This document shows, piece by piece, positions 17,923 through 26,552 of a stretch of 64,000 bases of DNA. The translations under genes were made by a program, and so were the position numbers. The stretch's first letter is position 1. Every line of letters begins with the position of its first letter. Below the pieces are notes generated by a model. The model ran no database searches. It saw nothing but the letters and a program-made list of their open reading frames with translations, and was not told where the DNA came from. This stretch comes from Gp6-AA40 sp035263125 (lineage in GTDB: Bacteria; Acidobacteriota; Vicinamibacteria; Vicinamibacterales; UBA2999). The stretch covers positions 32,444 to 96,443 of the forward strand of contig DATFRP010000324.1 in the NCBI GenBank assembly GCA_035263125.1, read 5' to 3'.

Positions 17923-19641
17923 TCACTCAAAGCACGGCCAGCCGGTGGCCGCGTCGACTCGCGCCGACTGGCGGCCGCGATCGACGAGCACATCGACCCC
18001 GTCGGTTTCCGGCACCGGGATATGCGCCATCGGGGCATAGCGCAGATCGATGTACTCCATCACCCCCGACAACTGCCGCTTCAGGTCGGGAAACAACTTG
18101 CGCACGATGATCGCAAATGGCACCGACTGCTGCTGCAATCGCGCGATGGTCTGCGCCTGCTCCGCGTCATTGCCGTAGAAACCCGGCTGAAACGCCATCT
18201 GACCGCCCGCGAACCCGCGCTCCGCGATCACGTTGATCTCGGGGAACAGTCCGGTCACGAGCAGCCGATCCTGCGGCGGCGTGCACCGACGCACATACTC
18301 GATGAACGGGAGCAATGCTCTGGAATACCGGCTCGGAACGTGGCCGCCTTCAGGCACGCGTCGATGCAGGCGATCCCAGAGATCGGCGGCATGAAGGCGG
18401 ACGATGGCGGGCCCATGCAGCAGCTCGGTCTTGTCCAGCTGCTCGCGCAGGTCACCGGTGCGTACGCTGGCCCACGCGGTGATTGCGACGACGATCCCAC
18501 TGGCGACGATCGGCACCATCCGATCTGTTCGTCGCAGCGCCAGGCCGATGAGCCAGCTGCCGAGGAGCGCGGCGGGAACGATGGCGTCAGCCACGCGACC
18601 GTCGAGCGATCCGCGGAGAAACGTGATGTTCACCGGAATCGCCATCGCCGAGAGCGCGGCAACAACAGCAGTCTCCCCGGGCCACGCGTCTGGCTCCGAC
18701 CGCCGGCGGATCAGGAGAACGACGCAGGCGATCGGCAATGCGTGGAATGTGTAGAACAACCAGACCAGGGCATTCCGCGTGGTATCGAGCTCGCCGAACT
18801 GCAGCCGTGGAATTGCTCGCAAGCCGTGATCGATGGCTTCGCCTTGGGTGAAGCCCACAGCCGACACAAAGTAGTTGATCAACCCCTGGTAGTGCTGAAC
18901 GAACGCTGCCCACGGCAGCAGCACGATGGCAACTGTCGCCGCGAAGATCGCGGAGCGCTCCACCATGCGGCGCCGACCCTCTCGATAGCTGCCGACCACG
19001 ATCGCGGTGAGCGATGCGAATCCGATGAACATCCCGTGATCATGGCGGAAGAGAAATGCGACGGCAGTCATCGCTCCCGCCACAACGAGCGCGCGGGTCA
19101 TGAGCCGGCGGGCAAGCGCCATGATGACGAGCGCCGCCACCGCATACAACAGGATCTTTGGATACCCGAACGATCGCGGGCTCAGCACCACCTGAAACGC
19201 AGTCAGCACGAGCGCGACGCTGACGAAACCCGAGAGGCGAGTCGCCGCGATCACTGTGCATGCGGCTCCGATCGCGAACGCGAGGGCCACGAGCGCCCAC
19301 TCGACGCCAAGCGCCGGACCGAACGCCGCACGGACCGCTGCGTGCACCGCGTACATGAGCGGCATTCCAGGATCGACGAAATCACGGACCGGCCATTCGC
19401 CAAACAGGATCTGCTGCGCACGTGACAGATGCACGTAGTGATCGTTGTTGAAGCCCGAGAAGGTGAGGAATCGCCACCCGATCGTGAGCACCCCGGCGAA
19501 TGCTGCGGCTGACGCGATCGCCACCCGCGAAGGCCGTGCAGGCGCCGTCAGCGATGGGTCGTGCGACTCCGTCGCGAGCGAGCGTGGCGGCGGGTCTCCC
19601 TCGGCCGCCGCAGTCGTTCGCGACAGAGGCGCATGATTCAC
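17923..19641 (-). CDS. GT-C-like membrane glycosyltransferase
   Basis: 572 residues with about ten hydrophobic helices beginning near residue 40. The first outer loop carries NNDHYVH (65-71) and an RDFVDPG motif (86-92), the acidic positions expected of the metal-independent GT-C (PMT/ArnT-like) superfamily; a soluble C-terminal part (about 420-572) follows. It would transfer a sugar from a polyprenyl-phosphate donor on the outer face of the membrane. The GTG at 19641 overlaps the stop of the fused family 1-2 gene as GTGA. A much longer frame reaching 20565 is only a shadow of that gene. No sequence unique to a named GT family was recognised. Confidence 0.72.
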   Translation of the reverse strand: MNHAPLSRTTAAAEGDPPPRSLATESHDPSLTAPARPSRVAIASAAAFAGVLTIGWRFLTFSGFNNDHYVHLSRAQQILFGEWPVRDFVDPGMPLMYAVHAAVRAAFGPALGVEWALVALAFAIGAACTVIAATRLSGFVSVALVLTAFQVVLSPRSFGYPKILLYAVAALVIMALARRLMTRALVVAGAMTAVAFLFRHDHGMFIGFASLTAIVVGSYREGRRRMVERSAIFAATVAIVLLPWAAFVQHYQGLINYFVSAVGFTQGEAIDHGLRAIPRLQFGELDTTRNALVWLFYTFHALPIACVVLLIRRRSEPDAWPGETAVVAALSAMAIPVNITFLRGSLDGRVADAIVPAALLGSWLIGLALRRTDRMVPIVASGIVVAITAWASVRTGDLREQLDKTELLHGPAIVRLHAADLWDRLHRRVPEGGHVPSRYSRALLPFIEYVRRCTPPQDRLLVTGLFPEINVIAERGFAGGQMAFQPGFYGNDAEQAQTIARLQQQSVPFAIIVRKLFPDLKRQLSGVMEYIDLRYAPMAHIPVPETDGVDVLVDRGRQSARVDAATGWPCFE

Positions 19642-22310
19642 CGCCCCGCTCCCACCGGCGGCACGGCGCCGCCGAATCCCAGACGCAGCATCTCGCTGGC
19701 CCGCAGATCGAGCTCGGTGAACGTCCCGCAGCGCAGCGCCGAGAACACCCGCTTGGCGACCTCGAGGTGATCGACGCGAAAACCGCTGGCGTGCGAGTAG
19801 AACGCGAGCGTGTTGGTCCCGCACAGCGGCGCGAGATACGAGAAGCCGCCGTAGGTGCCGACAAAGCCCTGCGCGCCGCGGATGACCTCGGACTGAATCG
19901 CGAGGTTGTTCTCGGGCATCATCAGGCGATCGAGCGAGTGGATGCGTCCGCGCAGTCCCGGCGGAAAGTCGTCGTGGTCGTCGAACCGCTGCGCTGTGTT
20001 GAGCAGCACCACGTCGACCTGCTGCGCGAGATCGGCGAGATAGTTCGAGACGAACGCGCGATTCTCGGGCGTCGGCGGGAGTGCCACGTTGCCGTAGAAC
20101 TTCGCCGCGACGTAGCGCTCCGGCAGCTGGTTCAACACGCCGGTCGAAGGTGCGGGCGGGAGCGTCGAGAACACCGAGAACGCTTCGACCAGCGTGACCG
20201 GCGTTCGCTGCAGCCAGAAGTTGTCGAACAACTGGTACATCACGGATGGATGCAGCACCTCGGCGCCGCTCAACCCGCGCTTCTTCTTCACACGCGCGAG
20301 GATCTCGCGATCGAAGGAGGTGATCTCGATGTGCTTCTGGCGCCCCTGCTGCTCGACGATACGGCATTCGTTGTTGACGCGGAACTCGTCGGGCGTGAAA
20401 TGGGAAAAGATCTCTTCGTAGTGCGGCGTGATCTGCGAATACCAGGACGCTGCGCCGCCGCGCGAGATCACCACCAGCTGCTCGGGATCGAAGTTGCCGT
20501 AGGCCTTGGCCCAGGCGAGGAACGGAATCCAATACAGCAGCTCGAACCCTGTCTCCGACAGCCACGGTCCGAGGAGGATCGGCCGACCCGATCGGCCGAG
20601 CACGGTCACCAGCTCGCGGGTCTCGCGCGCTTCGCGGAATTCGGTCCCCGCCAGCGTCTTTGCCGGATCGCGCTGACGACCGGACTTGGGCGTGAGCGTC
20701 GACGGCGCGATCGGAGTCGCGACCTTGCGTCGCTTTCCTGATGCGATGAACTGGTTGGTGACCATCTGCTTGACCCAGCGCAGAGTCGCGAGCTTCCGCC
20801 GCTCGTACTGCTTGCGCACCCGATTGCGCGTGCGCTTGCGCCAGGGCTGCGTTCGCAGATGCAGCGACAGCACGGTCGCGATCGGCATCAGAGTCAGGAA
20901 GGCAATACCCGATGCGACACCCCGGCGCTCAGGTGGCGGAGTCGGCAGCGCGGCCGTCCCTTCGATCGCTTCCACGAATCGTGGTGTCGCGCCAGACTCG
21001 CGGCCGAACGGCCGCACGAATCCTTCGACGAACCGCTCCGCTTTGACATCCCCGCCGCCGTAGCCACTGAGCGAGTCGGCGAGCAGGCCGACGTGTTCGT
21101 CGAGACTCCTCGCCGCGCGAAGCAGGCCGCCGTTGACGTCGAGGAGATAGTGAAAATGAAGCGTGCCTTCCTGGTTGTCTTTCGAGATCTCCGGCAGCAG
21201 CACGGTGTGCACCGGTTTGCCGACGACCGCGGCCTCGATGAACGCGCTGGTGTTGAGCCCCATGACCGCCGCGCTGTAATACATCGAGTCGAAGTAGTCC
21301 TCCTTCGCCTCGGCGTCGACCGGATGCGCCCCCCAGAACGCGACATTGCGATAGCCGGACAAATCAACCTGTTTCCATTCGTCGAGCCGCGCGGGATGGG
21401 GCCGAACCAGGATGCCGAGGTCCTTCAGCCGGGGATCGGTGCTGCCGCGCACTGATTGGATCCATCGCTCGACGAATGCCGGCTCGTCTGCGGTCCCGCG
21501 GAACAGCGACGAGCACACATACAGAACGAACCGACGATCGGCGCGCAGTCCCACTCTGGCGCAGAACGTCTCGTAGTCGACCGCCGGCCGCCGATCGAAC
21601 CACTGGTCGTAGGCCTGCGCACCGGTGACGGCGATGCGATCGGCCGGCACGCGGTGCATGTCGGTCGCTTCGGCACGCTGCCACTCGTTCCACACGATCA
21701 CCCGATCGGGGATCGCACGTAGGACTGATTTGCTCGACAGGTGATCCCAGCTGCCCACCGGCAACACGGTGCGAATGCCGAGCGCGCGTGCGGCGGAAAA
21801 ATGATCGAGCTGCGGTGAGCCGATGTCGACGAGCGGCGTGATGAGTAGCACGTCCGGCGCCGCCGAGCGGAGAAACGCGTCGAGCTCACCCGCGCTCGGG
21901 AGTCCGCGCTCGAGCCACGCGAGCCCCCGGCCGATTCCTGCCGGACCGCCGAACCACCGTCCGGCGCTCGATTCCGCAAGCCGCACGATCGCCCCCGGTG
22001 CGCGGTCGCGACCACGTCGTCGCAGGTGGGGCGTCGAGGCATAGCGCGGCTCGAGGAAACGCAAGTAGTCGAGACCGAGGCGCAGTCGTCGCGCCAGCTC
22101 GGACCAGGCGCCGGCATGACGTCCAGGCGCCTCGACCAACCGCACGTTCGGGAATCGCGCGGCGATGCGCTCGACCATCCCGCGGCCCCCGAGTGTCTCC
22201 TCGCGATCGGACGCAAGCGTCAGGTCATGTCCCCGGGCGGCGAGCTGCTCGATCGCCGACTCGAAGAGCCGCAGATACGAGTAGTGCCTCGCGATGAACA
22301 GAATCCTCAC
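19638..22310 (-). CDS. family 1-family 2 fusion protein
   Basis: An 890-residue two-module protein. Residues 1 to about 470 are a complete family 1 module: SWDHLSSKS at 187, VTGAQAYD, RPHP 303-306, GLNTSAFIEAAVVGKP from 351. A basic linker (about 485-560, RKRTRNRVRKQYERRK) leads to a complete family 2 module: GPWLSETGFELLYWIPF from 581 (Thr in place of the usual Val), SRGGAASWY, HPSVMYQLF, AAKFYG, FDDHDD and FVGTYGG at 816-822. The frame is open without interruption, so this is a true fusion unless the sequence contains an error. GTG at 22310 overlaps the upstream stop as GTGA. It is the strongest evidence that families 1 and 2 act together. Confidence 0.78.
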   Translation of the reverse strand: MRILFIARHYSYLRLFESAIEQLAARGHDLTLASDREETLGGRGMVERIAARFPNVRLVEAPGRHAGAWSELARRLRLGLDYLRFLEPRYASTPHLRRRGRDRAPGAIVRLAESSAGRWFGGPAGIGRGLAWLERGLPSAGELDAFLRSAAPDVLLITPLVDIGSPQLDHFSAARALGIRTVLPVGSWDHLSSKSVLRAIPDRVIVWNEWQRAEATDMHRVPADRIAVTGAQAYDQWFDRRPAVDYETFCARVGLRADRRFVLYVCSSLFRGTADEPAFVERWIQSVRGSTDPRLKDLGILVRPHPARLDEWKQVDLSGYRNVAFWGAHPVDAEAKEDYFDSMYYSAAVMGLNTSAFIEAAVVGKPVHTVLLPEISKDNQEGTLHFHYLLDVNGGLLRAARSLDEHVGLLADSLSGYGGGDVKAERFVEGFVRPFGRESGATPRFVEAIEGTAALPTPPPERRGVASGIAFLTLMPIATVLSLHLRTQPWRKRTRNRVRKQYERRKLATLRWVKQMVTNQFIASGKRRKVATPIAPSTLTPKSGRQRDPAKTLAGTEFREARETRELVTVLGRSGRPILLGPWLSETGFELLYWIPFLAWAKAYGNFDPEQLVVISRGGAASWYSQITPHYEEIFSHFTPDEFRVNNECRIVEQQGRQKHIEITSFDREILARVKKKRGLSGAEVLHPSVMYQLFDNFWLQRTPVTLVEAFSVFSTLPPAPSTGVLNQLPERYVAAKFYGNVALPPTPENRAFVSNYLADLAQQVDVVLLNTAQRFDDHDDFPPGLRGRIHSLDRLMMPENNLAIQSEVIRGAQGFVGTYGGFSYLAPLCGTNTLAFYSHASGFRVDHLEVAKRVFSALRCGTFTELDLRASEMLRLGFGGAVPPVGAGR

Positions 22311-24442
22311 GGCTCGTGCTTGCGATCGGCCCGCAGGCCCAGGCGATGGGTCAGCATCAACGTTTCGTACACCGCACGTCGCCCCATTCGTCGCGCGCGA
22401 CCCCACGCGGAGCGCGTGCCGACGAGGGTGTTGTAGACGGCGTGATGCCAGTGATGCCTGGTGATCTTCTTCAGCCAGATCGCGTTGTCGATTCCGCGTC
22501 CGATGGCGTGCGACGCCTCGGTCTTGCGGAAGTGGCGCCACCCGTATGTCAGCTGATAGCGAACGAGCATGCCGGCCCACGCCAGCCGCGAGATCGGCAG
22601 CGGCGGCGGCACCGGGCGCGCGTACTCGCGCCAGAACGAGATCGCGTGCTGCAGCCACGGCGGCGCCGAGAACCACTGTGGCTCTTCGCCCGCGAGCACC
22701 AGCGAGTGCTGCTGCCGGTCGATGCTGCTTCCGTTCGACTCGCGCCTGAACCACAGCACTTCGGGAACCTGGCGGAAGCGTCCGTACAGCGCGAGCTCGG
22801 CGATCAGGAGGCGATCAGGCCGCAGCACGGTGCGAAACACACCCGCCTGATGGAGCGGGTCGAGACGCATGAGCCCGTAGACCATGTCACCGGCACCGAT
22901 GCCGTTGTGGCACATGCGCTTCCATCTCGCCCGGCGATCGACGCAGTCAGCGGTGTCGAACAACCGCGGCCCCTTGTCGAGATCGACGCCCTCCGGCGTA
23001 ATGCGACGAGTGATGGGATACGCGAGCACCGCACCCTGATCGCGATCCAGCTCGCCGATCAGACGCTCGAGCCAGTGCGGATGCCACCGATCGTGATCGC
23101 TGGCCCACGCGAAGTACTCAGCCGACGGACATTCACGCTCGGCGATCTCGACCACCTCGCGCCACGTCGCCACCATCCCTCGACGCGACTGATGACGGAA
23201 GTAGTTCACGCGCGCGTCTCGGCGTTCGTATTCCTGTGCTATCGCCCCGGTCTCATCAACCGAGGCATCGTCCAGGAGAACGAGCTGGAAGTCGGCGAAC
23301 GTCTGCGCGAGCAGCGAGTCGATCGCCTCGCGCAGATGACGCGCGTTGTTGTAGAGCGTCATGCCGATCGCAACCCGCGGACCGGTGCTGCGAGCGCGAA
23401 CCGGAGAGGACTCGCTCGTCACTCCGCGACCGGTCGCGCGTACGGCCGAATCGAGACGTCCGACCAGGTGCCGATAATTGAAGTCGGATCGTTCGACCGG
23501 TGCGCCAGCCTTCGGCGGCTTCTTCATCGCCGTCGTGTAATCGGTGCCAAGCACCGAGATCTCAGTCAGTCGATAGCGTTCGGCAAGCGCGTCGCTGACG
23601 CGAACCAGCTCGGTGTTGTACGGAGAGCGTTCGCGATTGAGGCTGTAGATCAGCGGGCAGCCACCATCAGCGGCCATCCCCGCATACGCGCGCACCTGTG
23701 CATCCGTCATCTCCTGGAACGACACCATGTTCACAGTGAGATCGAGAGAGGCCTTGCTCAGCATGTGCGCACGCGTGTGCGGCACGAACAGGATGTCGGC
23801 GTCGCCGGCGTCGGTCAGCGATGGCATTTCGGGCGTGCCGCAGAAGGCGATCTTCGCGTCAGGAAAGACTGCCCCGAGGTAGGTCGCCGAGAAGAGGAAC
23901 ACTTCCGGAAAATCGACGATGACGTAGCGCGTACGCGGGAAGATCGTCTTGAACTGGTAGGCAAACCCGGCCCATCCCGCACCGATCTCGCACACTGTCG
24001 GGCGCTCGATGCCGCGCAGCACGTCGAGCACGCCGCCGCGCGACATGCCGATCAACACTTCGTAGAACTTCAGCGTGTCGACGTTGAAGAGCCGCCCGTC
24101 GAGGTCATAGCCGAATCCGCCCAGCGCGGGAGATTCGGGCACCAACAGGTCGTCACCGCCGATCTCGCGAAGCGCGCGCAGCCGACCCTCGAACAGCTCC
24201 CGTCTCGCGTCACCCTTGGTGCGGTAGTCGTACGGCCGGATCCCGGTGATGTGGAACGCGTGCTGCCGCAGCCGTCGCACGATCAGCGGCGACGCATCGA
24301 TCATGTAGTCGATGTTCTCGAGCTCCTCCGTCCAGTACGCACTCGCACCCGATGACGGCGAGGCACCGGTCAGCTGCATCACAGCGTCACGTGCACGCTC
24401 GTAGGCGCGGAACTCGGGCGAGGTTCGCGAGAGATCCATCAC
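22307..24442 (-). CDS. sugar O-methyltransferase-GT2 fusion
   Basis: 711 residues. The N-terminal half (about 40-310) resembles putative sugar O-methyltransferases (TIGR04371-like): TVCEIGAGWAGFAYQFK at 149-165 is motif I, VIVDFPE is the acidic strand, and NMVSFQEMT follows. From about 356 a GT2 (GT-A fold) domain starts: VAIGMTLYNN, DDASVDET (391-398), and WASDHDRWHP (DHD at 449-451) as the metal-binding acidic motif. It would both methylate a sugar and add a residue from a nucleotide sugar, perhaps capping the chain. The start is GTG at 24442 or the adjoining ATG at 24439; a GGA six bases before the ATG favours the latter. There is a 104-base gap to the upstream gene, holding nothing I recognise. 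Confidence 0.8.
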   Translation of the reverse strand: MMDLSRTSPEFRAYERARDAVMQLTGASPSSGASAYWTEELENIDYMIDASPLIVRRLRQHAFHITGIRPYDYRTKGDARRELFEGRLRALREIGGDDLLVPESPALGGFGYDLDGRLFNVDTLKFYEVLIGMSRGGVLDVLRGIERPTVCEIGAGWAGFAYQFKTIFPRTRYVIVDFPEVFLFSATYLGAVFPDAKIAFCGTPEMPSLTDAGDADILFVPHTRAHMLSKASLDLTVNMVSFQEMTDAQVRAYAGMAADGGCPLIYSLNRERSPYNTELVRVSDALAERYRLTEISVLGTDYTTAMKKPPKAGAPVERSDFNYRHLVGRLDSAVRATGRGVTSESSPVRARSTGPRVAIGMTLYNNARHLREAIDSLLAQTFADFQLVLLDDASVDETGAIAQEYERRDARVNYFRHQSRRGMVATWREVVEIAERECPSAEYFAWASDHDRWHPHWLERLIGELDRDQGAVLAYPITRRITPEGVDLDKGPRLFDTADCVDRRARWKRMCHNGIGAGDMVYGLMRLDPLHQAGVFRTVLRPDRLLIAELALYGRFRQVPEVLWFRRESNGSSIDRQQHSLVLAGEEPQWFSAPPWLQHAISFWREYARPVPPPLPISRLAWAGMLVRYQLTYGWRHFRKTEASHAIGRGIDNAIWLKKITRHHWHHAVYNTLVGTRSAWGRARRMGRRAVYETLMLTHRLGLRADRKHEP

Positions 24443-24546
24443 TGTTCCGTTGACGGCATCGTCGTCAATACTCGGCGATGTCGCGCGCTCCAGCGGTCCG
24501 CGCGTGATCGATCAAGGCGCGCCGAGGCACAGGCGATGCGCGTCGC

Positions 24547-25014
24547 TCACTTCGAGCGCTCCTGAATGTGCTGCAGGATCGCGACACGATCGCAATGGTC
24601 AGGCCCCTGCGGCGCGAGGTACTTGGTGATCGCGTCGGCGTGCAGGGCATCGCTCAAGCACGCGAGGTAGGCACGCCGATCGCCGATGGCGCCCTCTCGA
24701 TCGAGCAAGCGAACCAACTCGACTTCGCGTCCCCAGATCGAGGCTTCGAGCGCGGTGGCGCGCGTGACGCTCGCAGAGATCACGTGCGGCCGCACCGGCA
24801 TGATCGCGTTCGGATCCTGCCCAGCACGCAGAAAGCGGAGTACCTCGGACGCCGTGGCCATCGCAGCGGCCTCGGCGGCGTTCTGCGGCGGGTCGTATCG
24901 CGCCGGCGAGTAGCCAGCGACGTCACCGACGATGAACAGCGCGATGAGCACGATGCCCACCACCACAGGTCCGGCGACGGCCAGGATCACGGTTCGCGGC
25001 AGACGATCGGGCAC
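24547..25014 (-). CDS. membrane-anchored ankyrin-like small protein 2
   Basis: 155 residues: a hydrophobic helix at about 8-30, a spacer with PARYDPPQN, then an ankyrin-like part (LRFLRAGQDPNA turn, TALEASIWGREVELVRLLD helix pair) and a C-terminal helix with LACLSDAL. It is the homologue of 1435-1908. The start ATG at 25014 is two bases after the stop of the family 1 gene, so it belongs to the same transcript. It may tether or count partners of the glycosyltransferase complex through its ankyrin surface; that is conjecture. Confidence 0.62.
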   Translation of the reverse strand: MPDRLPRTVILAVAGPVVVGIVLIALFIVGDVAGYSPARYDPPQNAAEAAAMATASEVLRFLRAGQDPNAIMPVRPHVISASVTRATALEASIWGREVELVRLLDREGAIGDRRAYLACLSDALHADAITKYLAPQGPDHCDRVAILQHIQERSK

Positions 25015-25016
25015 GG

Positions 25017-26552
25017 TCAGGATTTGCCGCTCGCTACCGCGGAGGCCTTTCGCACCATCCCGCGCTTGCGCTCCACCTGCACCCGCCGCCGCGCCGCGCC
25101 CGACACCAGCAATGGGCGGACACGCGTCAAGGGCCAGACGAGCGCAGCCGCCGCCCGACGCGCCGGCACTGGAGCAGGCCGAGGCGACACGGCGTACCGT
25201 TCGAGCGCGTCGACCAGGATCGGCGTCGCCGGACGATCGACTCCGTGTGGCCGTATGAACTGCCCGACGAATCGAGCGAGCTCGGCACGCGCCGCCTCGG
25301 GACGCTCGAGCACGTCTGCAAGCTGGCGCAGGTGATCGTCGACGTTCGACGACACCCGCAGGAACCCGCCATTCTCGGGGAGGAGATACCGGTAGTGCAG
25401 CGTTCCCTCCTGGGTTCCCGCGAATTCGGGGGTCTCGATCGACAGCACCGGCCGCCCGACGATCGCCGCCTCGATCATCGCGCTGGTGTTGATCCCGACG
25501 ATCGCCGACGCATGGAAGAGCGAGTCGTAGAAGCCGGCGCGCTGACGCTCATCGGCCGGATCGAATCCGCCGCGCGGCCACACCGTGACGCCGGGCAGAT
25601 CGGCGAGCGCATCTGACGGCCACGCGCGGCCGTTGTAGGGATGCGGCCTCACCAGCACCGCGAGATCGCGAATCGCCGGATCGGCGCTGCGACGAAGCGC
25701 CTCGATCCATCGCCGCACAAACGGCACTTCCACTTCGGCGCGCGCGATGAAGATCGACGAGCCCGTGTAGAGGACGAATGGGCGGTCGTCGCCGAGCCCG
25801 ACGTCCCGGCAGAACGCGTGGCGCGGCCGGCTCACCGATCGATCGAACCAGCGGTCGAAGGCCTGCGCGCCGGTTACCGTCACCTGCTCCGGCGCGACGC
25901 GATGCAGCGCGATCGCCTCACGCTTCTGCGTCTCGTTCCACACGGCGATCAGATCGGCCGCGATACGCAGATCGCCCTTGTTCGACAGATTGTCCCAACT
26001 GGCGACCAGCGTGGCGACGCGGATCCCTCGGGCCTGCGCCGCCCGGACGATGTCGATCTGCTCCGATGCCGGCTCCACCAACGGCGAGACGGCGACGAGA
26101 TCCGGCTGTTGCGCCTCGAGAAAGCGCAGCACATCGTCGGAGACCGGAATCGCGCGCTCGACGCGGGCCAGTGTTCGCATGGTCCAAGCCACGATCCGCG
26201 GCGAGACCGACGAGATCCGATCGAGCGGTGCCAGCACCCACGGCAGCGCCTGGTACTTCACGCGTTGACGAAGGCGCGCAGCGCCCGCCAGCTCGGGATG
26301 GAGATAGCGCACGAAATCCTGCGTGCCGCGAACCGCGCGGGCGAGCGGCTCCCACGCGTCGCGCCGCGGCGGGATGAGGCCGGCCACCGACACGCGCGGA
26401 TGTTCTCCGACGCCGTCGAGACGCGCGGGCTTGCCCTCGCGAATCGCGTTCACGGCGATGACGACGTCGTGACCGCGCGAGGCCAGCTCGAGCACCGTTG
26501 CGTCGTAGAAGCGGAGGTACTCCGGCGACGACATCGCAAACAGAATCTTCAT
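25017..26552 (-). CDS. family 1 GT-B-like protein (SWDN subgroup), paired with family 2
   Basis: 511 residues. SWDNLSNKG starts at 185, VTGAQAFDRWF near 226, RPHPYN at 302-307 and GINTSAMIEAAIVGRP from 353, then PEFAGTQEGTLHY. The N-terminus MKILFAMSSPEYLRFYD is nearly shared with 31360-32922, which also has RPHPYN and PEFAGTQ, so these two are close paralogues. The C-terminal tail is short and basic. ATG at 26552 overlaps the family 2 stop as ATGA, repeating the arrangement at 14977-17906. The hydrophobic signal typical of secreted proteins is absent: it should be cytoplasmic or peripheral. Confidence 0.72.
   Translation of the reverse strand: MKILFAMSSPEYLRFYDATVLELASRGHDVVIAVNAIREGKPARLDGVGEHPRVSVAGLIPPRRDAWEPLARAVRGTQDFVRYLHPELAGAARLRQRVKYQALPWVLAPLDRISSVSPRIVAWTMRTLARVERAIPVSDDVLRFLEAQQPDLVAVSPLVEPASEQIDIVRAAQARGIRVATLVASWDNLSNKGDLRIAADLIAVWNETQKREAIALHRVAPEQVTVTGAQAFDRWFDRSVSRPRHAFCRDVGLGDDRPFVLYTGSSIFIARAEVEVPFVRRWIEALRRSADPAIRDLAVLVRPHPYNGRAWPSDALADLPGVTVWPRGGFDPADERQRAGFYDSLFHASAIVGINTSAMIEAAIVGRPVLSIETPEFAGTQEGTLHYRYLLPENGGFLRVSSNVDDHLRQLADVLERPEAARAELARFVGQFIRPHGVDRPATPILVDALERYAVSPRPAPVPARRAAAALVWPLTRVRPLLVSGAARRRVQVERKRGMVRKASAVASGKS

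Noticed and set aside
19642..20565. Upstream extension of the GT-C-like gene
   Set aside because: It would run through the family 1-family 2 fusion gene in another frame; the GTG at 19641 with a GTGA overlap is a better start.
22316..24355. Plus-strand frame of 679 codons
   Set aside because: Antisense to the methyltransferase-GT2 fusion, whose motifs are clear; composition is typical of a shadow frame.
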